Positions 1 through 4,572 of a stretch of 8,763 nucleotides of DNA are shown here, piece after piece. Every line of letters begins with the position of its first letter. The first letter of the stretch is position 1. The notes under the pieces were generated by a model, which was given only the letters and a program-made list of their open reading frames with translations, did no database searches and had not been told where the DNA came from. The stretch spans positions 1 to 8,763 of the forward strand of contig JAOZMA010000083.1 of assembly GCA_029934555.1 (NCBI GenBank). Direction: 5' to 3'. This DNA comes from Acidimicrobiia bacterium (GTDB lineage Bacteria > Actinomycetota > Acidimicrobiia > Spongiisociales > UBA5794). The position numbers were made by a program, and so were the translations under genes.

Positions 1-809
1 TCGGGCACACGGTCGATGCATATCGACGCGATCTCGAGCAGTTCACGACGATGTGTCATCGGCTCGGTGTCGAGCGTCTTGACGCGGTCGAACGGCGCAC
101 CGTTCGACGTTTCCTCTCCCAACTCACGACGCTGCACTACTCCCGTCGATCGGTGGCGAGGAAGGCCTCGGCGGTTCGAGCGTTCCTCGAAGATGCTGCT
201 CGCCGTGGACAGATTCCGGCGAACCCCGCGTCGGGTGTCCCACAGCCGAAGCGGCCGGGAACGCTCCCGAAATCCATCCCCGCTCCAACGCTCGAACGGT
301 TCCTCGATGACCTTGATGGATCCGATCCCGTCGATCTGCGCGATCGGGCACTCCTCGAAGTCCTCTACGGAACCGGTATGAGAGTCTCGGAAGTCGCAGC
401 CATGACCGTGAATGACATCGGGGCAGGACGTTTCATCACCGTGCATGGGAAAGGCAGCAAGGAGCGGGCTGTGCCGATCGGCGACCAAGCACGGCGAGCC
501 ACCGAGGTTTACATGGACGGGGGGCGTCCGGCTCTCGCCCGATCCACTGGTGGAGATGCGCTCTGGGTGGGTGTTCGAGGTGGTCCACTCGGACAGAGGG
601 GCATCCGACGTATCGTCAAACAACGCCTCGGGACGTTCCCCCACGCGCTCCGTCACTCGTATGCCACGCATCTCCTCGAAGGGGGCGCGGATCTGCGCAG
701 TGTCCAGGATCTACTCGGACACACTGAACTGGCGACCACGCAGATATACACTGCCGTCACCCGAGAGCACCTCAAGAAGACGTATGAGCGGAGCCACCCA
801 CGTGCATGA
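1..809 (+). CDS. xerC: Tyrosine recombinase, XerC/XerD type (5' end outside window)
   Basis: Site-specific recombinase that, in this family, resolves chromosome dimers at dif sites late in replication. The frame is open from base 3 and the first visible residues (GHTVDAYRRDLEQF) match the N-terminal SAM-like DNA-binding domain of XerC/D. The true start is therefore upstream, probably 25-30 codons away; the ATG at 51 is internal. About 268 residues are visible. The catalytic set is complete: Arg in GTGMRVSE (codon 381-383), Lys in GKGSKER (450-461), HxxR in HALRHSYATHL (His 642-644, Arg 651-653), His in LLGHTELATTQ (720-722) and the nucleophilic Tyr in QIYT (747-749). The 3' end overlaps the following sigma factor gene, which suggests cotranscription. 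XerC fits the actinobacterial position upstream of rpsB, but XerC and XerD cannot be separated firmly by eye, and another chromosomal tyrosine recombinase is possible. Confidence 0.9.
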   Translation, partial: GHTVDAYRRDLEQFTTMCHRLGVERLDAVERRTVRRFLSQLTTLHYSRRSVARKASAVRAFLEDAARRGQIPANPASGVPQPKRPGTLPKSIPAPTLERFLDDLDGSDPVDLRDRALLEVLYGTGMRVSEVAAMTVNDIGAGRFITVHGKGSKERAVPIGDQARRATEVYMDGGRPALARSTGGDALWVGVRGGPLGQRGIRRIVKQRLGTFPHALRHSYATHLLEGGADLRSVQDLLGHTELATTQIYTAVTREHLKKTYERSHPRA

Positions 810-1566
810 ACGCCGAGATGACGAACTCGTAGATCTCTGGGAGTCGTTCAAGACCACCGGTGACGAGCGCGCCAGGGAAGGTCTGATCCTCCATTTCTCG
901 CCGCTTGTGAAGTTCGTCGCGGGCCGACTCGGTTCGGGTCTGCCCCGCAACGTCGATCCGTCCGATCTCGTGTCCTACGGGACGTTCGGGCTCATCGACG
1001 CTATCGACAAGTTCGAGCCCGAGCGCGGATGGAAGTTCGAGACCTACGCCGTCAACCGCATCAAGGGGGCGATCCTCGACGAACTGCGGGCCCTCGACTG
1101 GGTCCCCCGATCTGTCCGGGCGAGAGCCCGCGAGATCCAGCGCTCGATGGCCGAACTTGAACACGGTCTCCAGCGCACGGCCACGGACGAGGAGTTGGCG
1201 GACCACATGGATCTCCCCGTCGACTCTCTACGCGACCAACTCGGTGAACTCTCGACGTTGGGTTTCGTGGCTCTCGACGAGCTGCTCAATCCGGACGAGC
1301 GCGACTCGTCGTCGGTTCGCGACGTCGTACCCGACTCGGGAGCTCTCGATCCGAGCGGATCGTTCGAGAAGGAAGAGACGAGGTACCTCCTCGCCGACTC
1401 GATCAACCGGCTACCCGAGCGAGATCGCCTCGTCGTGACGCTGTACTACTTCGAAGGCCTCACCCTCGCCGAGATCGGCTCGGTGCTCAACGTCACCGAA
1501 TCCCGTGTCTGCCAGATCCACACGAAGGCAGTCCTGAGCCTGAGGAACAGGTTCATAGAGACGTAG
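784..1566 (+). CDS. whiG: RNA polymerase sigma factor, WhiG/FliA family
   Basis: Sigma-28-type sigma factor that directs RNA polymerase to a small regulon. FliA drives flagellar genes, and WhiG drives sporulation onset in Streptomyces. With ATG 784 the protein has 260 aa, the usual family length. Region 2 covers about residues 32-107, with LILHFSPLVKFVAGR, GLIDAIDKFEPERGWKFETYA and DELRALDWVPRSVR. Region 3 follows at about 112-190, and region 4 at about 205-256 with the helix-turn-helix LTLAEIGSVLNVTESRVCQIH. Many stretches closely resemble Streptomyces WhiG as I remember it. The start overlaps the recombinase gene by 26 nt. An alternative GTG at 802 has a good GGAG (790-793) 8 nt upstream, while ATG 784 has only a weak AAGAAG, so GTG 802 (254 aa) is a serious alternative. 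The open frame running back to 412 is not the gene. The target regulon cannot be told from this window, since neither flagellar nor sporulation genes are visible. Confidence 0.93.
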   Translation: MSGATHVHERRDDELVDLWESFKTTGDERAREGLILHFSPLVKFVAGRLGSGLPRNVDPSDLVSYGTFGLIDAIDKFEPERGWKFETYAVNRIKGAILDELRALDWVPRSVRARAREIQRSMAELEHGLQRTATDEELADHMDLPVDSLRDQLGELSTLGFVALDELLNPDERDSSSVRDVVPDSGALDPSGSFEKEETRYLLADSINRLPERDRLVVTLYYFEGLTLAEIGSVLNVTESRVCQIHTKAVLSLRNRFIET

Positions 1567-1572
1567 AGACGA

Positions 1573-1631
1573 GTAGATCAGTAGATCAGCGCAGAGTAGA
1601 TCAGTGCTGCTCTACTGCTCTACTGATCTAC
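1573..1631. repeat. Long hairpin made of six related 8-bp units
   Basis: Three copies of GTAGATCA (1573-1580, 1581-1588, 1596-1603) are followed by TGCTCTAC (1608-1615, 1616-1623) and TGATCTAC (1624-1631), which are near or exact reverse complements of the first unit. Folded, the units pair as three stacked blocks: the outer block is perfect and the two inner blocks each have a single T-C mismatch. There is a 7-nt bulge (1589-1595) on the 5' side and the tetraloop GTGC (1604-1607). The hairpin starts 6 nt after the sigma factor stop codon; a degenerate unit, GTAGAGAC (1563-1570), spans that stop codon. The structure is directly visible; its function is not. Confidence 0.85.
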
Positions 1632-1643
1632 CACTCAGCTGAG
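1573..1643 (+). terminator. Candidate terminator of the xerC-whiG transcript
   Basis: The 24-bp imperfect stem at 1573-1631 lies just after the sigma factor stop codon, and is followed by the perfect palindrome CTCAGCTGAG (1634-1643). Position and stem strength suit transcription termination before the rpsB promoter. No T-run follows, so it is not a canonical intrinsic terminator. U-tract-poor hairpins have been proposed as terminators in actinobacteria, and this call is inference. Alternatives are an mRNA 3'-end stabiliser or a genome-wide intergenic repeat element. Confidence 0.35.
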
Positions 1644-1649
1644 ACCAGG

Positions 1650-1679
1650 TTCGTTCTACGCGAAGACTGCTCCTACACT
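1650..1679 (+). promoter_or_regulatory. Weak candidate promoter for the rpsB cluster
   Basis: TACACT (1674-1679) matches the TAnnnT form of a housekeeping -10 element. At 18 nt spacing upstream is TTCGTT (1650-1655), a poor -35 match. It would give a leader of about 100 nt before rpsB, ample for the downstream stem-loop. TACAAA (1702-1707) is another possible -10 element. A promoter is expected in this gap because the cluster order changes function here, but the exact position is a guess. Confidence 0.2.
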
Positions 1680-1741
1680 TCCTCAAAATTCGCACGTTCA
1701 CTACAAACCCCTGAGGTCGGGTCGCTTTCGCGGTCTGTGGG

Positions 1742-1776
1742 GTGTTACGGGTGGGCGGAGGCGTGAACCCGAACAC
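1742..1776 (+). promoter_or_regulatory. Stem-loop in the rpsB leader, touching the Shine-Dalgarno
   Basis: GTGTT (1742-1746) pairs with AACAC (1772-1776) and CGGGT (1748-1752) pairs with ACCCG (1767-1771). Together they give a perfect 10-bp stem with one bulged A (1747) and a 14-nt loop. The stem ends exactly one base before the rpsB Shine-Dalgarno AGGAGG (1777-1782, 6 nt before ATG). The loop contains GGAGG (1757-1761), a second anti-16S-like sequence. An upstream segment, ACAAACCCC (1703-1711), could instead pair with GGGGTGT (1739-1745), which would compete with this stem. Bacterial rpsB leaders are known sites of S2 autoregulation in enterobacteria; that this one works similarly is inference. 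Confidence 0.45.
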
Positions 1777-1788
1777 AGGAGGAACCAC

Positions 1789-2688
1789 ATGTCAGTGGTG
1801 AGTATGCGTCAGCTGCTCGAGGCCGGAATGCACTTCGGCCACCAGACCAGTCGTTGGAATCCGAAGATGCGTCCGTACATCTTCACGGAGCGCAACGGGA
1901 TCCACATCATCGATCTTCGACAGACGCTCGAAGAGGTCGAGAAGTCGTACAACCTCGTCCGCGACGCCGTTGCAGACGGTGGAACCGTGCTCTTCGTTGG
2001 CACGAAGAAGCAGGCGCAGGGTGCGGTCGAGGACGCAGCCAACAAGGCCGGCATGCCGTATGTCAACCACCGGTGGCTCGGCGGCATGCTCACGAATTTC
2101 CAGACGATCCACAAGCGGATCCTCTACATGCTCGAACTCGAGCAGATGGAGAGTTCCGGAGAGATGGAGTCGCTCCCGAAGAAAGAACGCCTCCGCCTTC
2201 GTCGTGAGCTCGAGAAGCTCCACACGGTGCTCGGCGGCGTGCGCGACATGAAGCGTCCACCGGATGCCGTCTTCGTGATCGACGTACTTACGGAGCACAT
2301 CGCCGTCGCCGAAGCGAAGCGTCTCGGGATCCCGCTCATCGCGATCGTCGACACGAACTGTGACCCGGATCCCGTCGACATCGTGATCCCCGGCAACGAC
2401 GACGCGATCCGAACACTTCTTCTCATCAGCGATGTCATCGCACAGGCGGCGATCGATGGGCGTGAGATTCGTGAAGCCAAGAGCAAGGATGCTCCTGCCA
2501 AGGACGCCCCTGCCAAGGACGCCCCTGCGAAGAAGAACAAGAAGAAGGCTGCTTCGACACCTCCGCCGGCGGCCGATGCCGTGGTCGTGGAAGAGGTTGT
2601 CGTGGTCCTCGATGAGATCCAGGCAGAGAGCGCGGCCGCTGATGGCGGAAGTGCTGAGGACAAAGAAACTCCGAAGGAGACGTCGTGA
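1789..2688 (+). CDS. rpsB: 30S ribosomal protein S2 with extended C-terminal tail
   Basis: Small-subunit ribosomal protein that binds late at the 30S head-body junction and helps recruit S1. The start ATG 1789 has an ideal AGGAGG 6 nt upstream, and the protein begins MSVVSMRQLLEAGMHFGHQT, the family opening. Other hallmarks are RWNPKMRPYIFTERNGIHIIDL (as two adjoining blocks), VLFVGTKKQAQ, RWLGGMLTNFQT, PDAVFVIDV and PLIAIVDTNCDPD. The conserved core ends near residue 228. The 299-aa length exceeds the usual 230-260. The tail of about 70 residues contains three KDAPA repeats (233-247), a lysine-rich patch (KKNKKKAA), then an acidic Val/Glu/Asp/Ala segment, and is probably disordered. It heads the translation cluster; its TGA overlaps the tsf GTG. 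Confidence 0.98.
   Translation: MSVVSMRQLLEAGMHFGHQTSRWNPKMRPYIFTERNGIHIIDLRQTLEEVEKSYNLVRDAVADGGTVLFVGTKKQAQGAVEDAANKAGMPYVNHRWLGGMLTNFQTIHKRILYMLELEQMESSGEMESLPKKERLRLRRELEKLHTVLGGVRDMKRPPDAVFVIDVLTEHIAVAEAKRLGIPLIAIVDTNCDPDPVDIVIPGNDDAIRTLLLISDVIAQAAIDGREIREAKSKDAPAKDAPAKDAPAKKNKKKAASTPPPAADAVVVEEVVVVLDEIQAESAAADGGSAEDKETPKETS
2485..2529 (+). repeat. Three tandem 15-bp repeats inside rpsB
   Basis: AAGGAtGCtCCTGCC (2485-2499) is followed by AAGGACGCCCCTGCC (2500-2514) and AAGGACGCCCCTGCG (2515-2529). They are in frame and encode KDAPA three times. Units two and three differ only at the last base, which suggests recent duplication by slippage. The repeats lie in the variable tail beyond the S2 core, so copy-number change would not disturb the fold. 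Confidence 0.9.
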
Positions 2689-3302
2689 GCGACTTCACCG
2701 CAAAGGATGTTCAGGCCCTTCGCCAGACAACCGGCGCAGGGATGATGGACGCGAAGCGAGCACTCGCCGAGACGGGCGGAGACATGGACCGTGCGAAGGA
2801 TCTGCTCCGTGAGCAGGGACTCTCAGACGCAGCCAAGCGTGCCGATCGCGGTCAGAGCGAAGGGACGATCGGTTCGTACCTGCATAGTCAGTCCGGCCGT
2901 CCCGTCGTGGGCGTGCTTGTCGATCTCGCATCCGAGACGGACTTCGTTGCCAAGAGCGACGAGTTCCAGGGGGTCGCGAACGACATCGCCATGCACATCG
3001 CTGCGGCCCAGCCGACATGGATCACCCGCGAAGACGTCCCCGAAGATGCCATCGCCGACGAGAAGCGCCTCATCGCCGCCCAGGCGGTCAATGAGGGGAA
3101 GCCGGAACACATCGTTGAGAAGATCGTCGAAGGGCGCATCAACAGCTTCTACGCCGACAACGTGCTCTACGACCAGGAGTTCGTGAAGACGGAGACCTTC
3201 GAGGGCACCGTTGGAGAACTCGTCACACAACTGGCGTCGAAGATGGGTGAGAACATCAGTGTCTCGAAGATGGCCAGAGTGGCCGTCGGCGAGGAGACCT
3301 GA
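2685..3302 (+). CDS. tsf: Elongation factor Ts, short form
   Basis: Guanine nucleotide exchange factor that releases GDP from EF-Tu during elongation. The GTG start at 2685 overlaps the rpsB stop (GTGA) and has AAGGAG (2674-2679) 5 nt upstream, so it is translationally coupled. The N-terminal UBA-like domain (residues 3-50) carries VQALRQTTGAGMMDAKRAL. The core domain has GRPVVGVLVDLASETDFVAK with TDFV at 85-88, the motif that contacts EF-Tu and displaces the nucleotide-bound magnesium. At 205 aa it is much shorter than the E. coli (about 283) or mycobacterial (about 271) proteins, and resembles the compact form of about 196 aa known from Thermus, with a single core subdomain. The compact protein ends naturally and shows no sign of truncation. 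The stop overlaps the pyrH start by 1 nt. Confidence 0.97.
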   Translation: MSDFTAKDVQALRQTTGAGMMDAKRALAETGGDMDRAKDLLREQGLSDAAKRADRGQSEGTIGSYLHSQSGRPVVGVLVDLASETDFVAKSDEFQGVANDIAMHIAAAQPTWITREDVPEDAIADEKRLIAAQAVNEGKPEHIVEKIVEGRINSFYADNVLYDQEFVKTETFEGTVGELVTQLASKMGENISVSKMARVAVGEET

Positions 3303-4003
3303 TGCGCCGGGTCGTTCTCAAGCTCTCCGGGGAGGCATTCGCCGATCCGGAGACGCAGTATGGGATCGACCCGACGATCGTTTCTCGTGTCGCCGAGGAG
3401 ATCTCCGGCGTACAACGCGAGGGATACGAAATCGGGGTCGTTGTCGGTGGCGGCAACATCTTCCGAGGTGTCTCGGCGGCTGCGGGAGAAATGGACCGGG
3501 CGAATGCCGATTACATGGGCATGCTCGCCACGGTGATCAACGCTCTCGCTCTGCGCGACGCTCTGGAACGAGCCGGTTCGCCGGCCCGGGTGCAGACGGC
3601 GATCTCGATCCAAGAGGTCGCTGAACCGTACATCCGGCTCCGAGCGATCCGACATCTCGAGAAGGGGCGGATCGTCATATTCGCCGGCGGTACCGGCAAC
3701 CCGTTCTTCACCACCGATACAACGGCGGCGCTGCGCGGAGCCGAGATCGGCGCTGCCGCGATCCTCAAGGCGACGAAGGTCGATGGTGTCTACGACGCCG
3801 ATCCGGCAACCACACCGGATGCCCGCCTCCTGAGCAGCGTGACCTACATGGAGGCCATCCAGCAGCAGCTTGGGGTCATGGATGCGACCGCCATTACGAT
3901 GTGCATGGAGAATCACCTTCCGATTCGCGTGTTCAATATGAACCGGCCGGGCAACATTGTCGGAGCCGTACGCGGAGAGGACGTTGGAACCCTGGTTCAC
4001 TGA
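3302..4003 (+). CDS. pyrH: Uridylate (UMP) kinase
   Basis: Phosphorylates UMP to UDP with ATP, in the de novo pyrimidine pathway; active as a cytosolic hexamer of the amino-acid-kinase fold. The 233-aa protein is of normal length. Motifs in order are VVLKLSGEAF (4-13, phosphate-binding Lys and Gly), VVGGGNIFRG (47-56), ADYMGMLATVINALAL (69-84, UMP site), FAGGTGNPFFTTDTTAALRG (127-146) and KVDGVYDADP (159-168, ATP site). The ATG at 3302 is coupled to the tsf stop as TGATG, with GGAG (3293-3296) 5 nt upstream. Bacterial PyrH is typically controlled allosterically by GTP and UTP. Its place between tsf and frr is conserved in many bacteria. Confidence 0.98.
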   Translation: MRRVVLKLSGEAFADPETQYGIDPTIVSRVAEEISGVQREGYEIGVVVGGGNIFRGVSAAAGEMDRANADYMGMLATVINALALRDALERAGSPARVQTAISIQEVAEPYIRLRAIRHLEKGRIVIFAGGTGNPFFTTDTTAALRGAEIGAAAILKATKVDGVYDADPATTPDARLLSSVTYMEAIQQQLGVMDATAITMCMENHLPIRVFNMNRPGNIVGAVRGEDVGTLVH

Positions 4004-4012
4004 GGAGGCGCC

Positions 4013-4558
4013 GTGATCAACGACCTGATGAAAGATGCCGACCACAAGATGGACCAAGCCGTTGTGCACACGATGCAAGAGTTCGGCGGAATCCGAACGG
4101 GTCGTGCGAATCCCGGGCTCTTGAGTCGTATCAACGTCGACTACTACGGAACTCAGACCCCTCTCCAGCAGATCGCAGGGTTCACGGTTCCGGAGGCTCG
4201 ATTGCTGGTCATCCAGGTGTACGACAAGACGGCGATTCCCGCTATCGAACGAGCGATCCAGGAAGCGGACCTGGGCCTCAACCCCTCGAACGACGGCAAC
4301 GTGATCCGTCTCTCCTTCCCCTCCCTTACCGAAGAGCGTCGCAACGAGCTCATCCGTGTCGTGCGGAACATCGCTGAAGACGGACGTATCGCGATCAGGA
4401 ACGTCCGACGCCATTGCAAGGACCGAATCGAATCGGAAGACGTCTCCGAGGACGACATCCGTCGCGCCGAGAAAGTGCTTCAGATAAAGACGGACGAACA
4501 CATCGGCCGCCTCGATGAGATTCTCGCGACGAAAGAGGAAGAGCTCCTCGAGGTATAG
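4013..4558 (+). CDS. frr: Ribosome recycling factor
   Basis: Together with EF-G, splits post-termination 70S ribosomes so that subunits can be reused. The protein has 181 aa (family about 185) and begins at GTG 4013, with AGGAGG (4003-4008) 4 nt upstream overlapping the pyrH stop. The first three-helix segment has IRTGRANPGLL. The beta-rich domain has DYYGTQTPLQQIAGFTV and VIQVYDKTAIPAIERAI, followed by LGLNPSNDGNVIRLSFP and LTEERRNELIRVVRNIAED, and the long C-terminal helix ends at EEELLEV. One departure is IRNVRRHCKDRIE, where E. coli has VRRDAND; the position varies among actinobacteria, so it may be neutral. A 14-nt gap leads to cdsA. Confidence 0.98.
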   Translation: MINDLMKDADHKMDQAVVHTMQEFGGIRTGRANPGLLSRINVDYYGTQTPLQQIAGFTVPEARLLVIQVYDKTAIPAIERAIQEADLGLNPSNDGNVIRLSFPSLTEERRNELIRVVRNIAEDGRIAIRNVRRHCKDRIESEDVSEDDIRRAEKVLQIKTDEHIGRLDEILATKEEELLEV

Positions 4559-4572
4559 GGGTGTGTTGAGCA

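Larger units (their letters stand above)
1567..1788. other. Intergenic region between sigma factor gene and rpsB
   Basis: This 222-bp stretch is the only sizeable non-coding gap in the window and separates the xerC-whiG pair from the ribosomal/lipid gene cluster. It contains, in order, a 59-bp hairpin of 8-bp units, a 10-bp palindrome, a more AT-rich segment (about 1650-1710) where a promoter would be expected, and a G-rich leader ending in a stem-loop against the rpsB Shine-Dalgarno sequence. I see no convincing open reading frame or tRNA here. Confidence 0.85.

Noticed and set aside
412..783. Upstream extension of the sigma factor reading frame
   Set aside because: The frame is open within the recombinase gene, but its translation is not sigma-like. 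The family similarity begins around residue 12 from ATG 784, and the recombinase frame holds all catalytic residues here.
1573..1631. CRISPR-like or dif-like site near the xerC gene
   Set aside because: The units are 8 bp with almost no spacers, so it is not a CRISPR. The layout is a stacked hairpin rather than the 28-bp two-half-site form of dif.
1763..1801. Short GTG-initiated ORF in the rpsB leader preceded by GGAGG
   Set aside because: The spacing from GGAGG to GTG is only 1 nt, and the 12-codon frame runs out of frame into rpsB. It is better seen as part of the stem-loop.
2432..2812. Overlapping + strand frame rich in Arg across the rpsB-tsf junction
   Set aside because: It is an alternative-frame shadow of the repetitive S2 tail; it overlaps two conserved genes and contains no domain.
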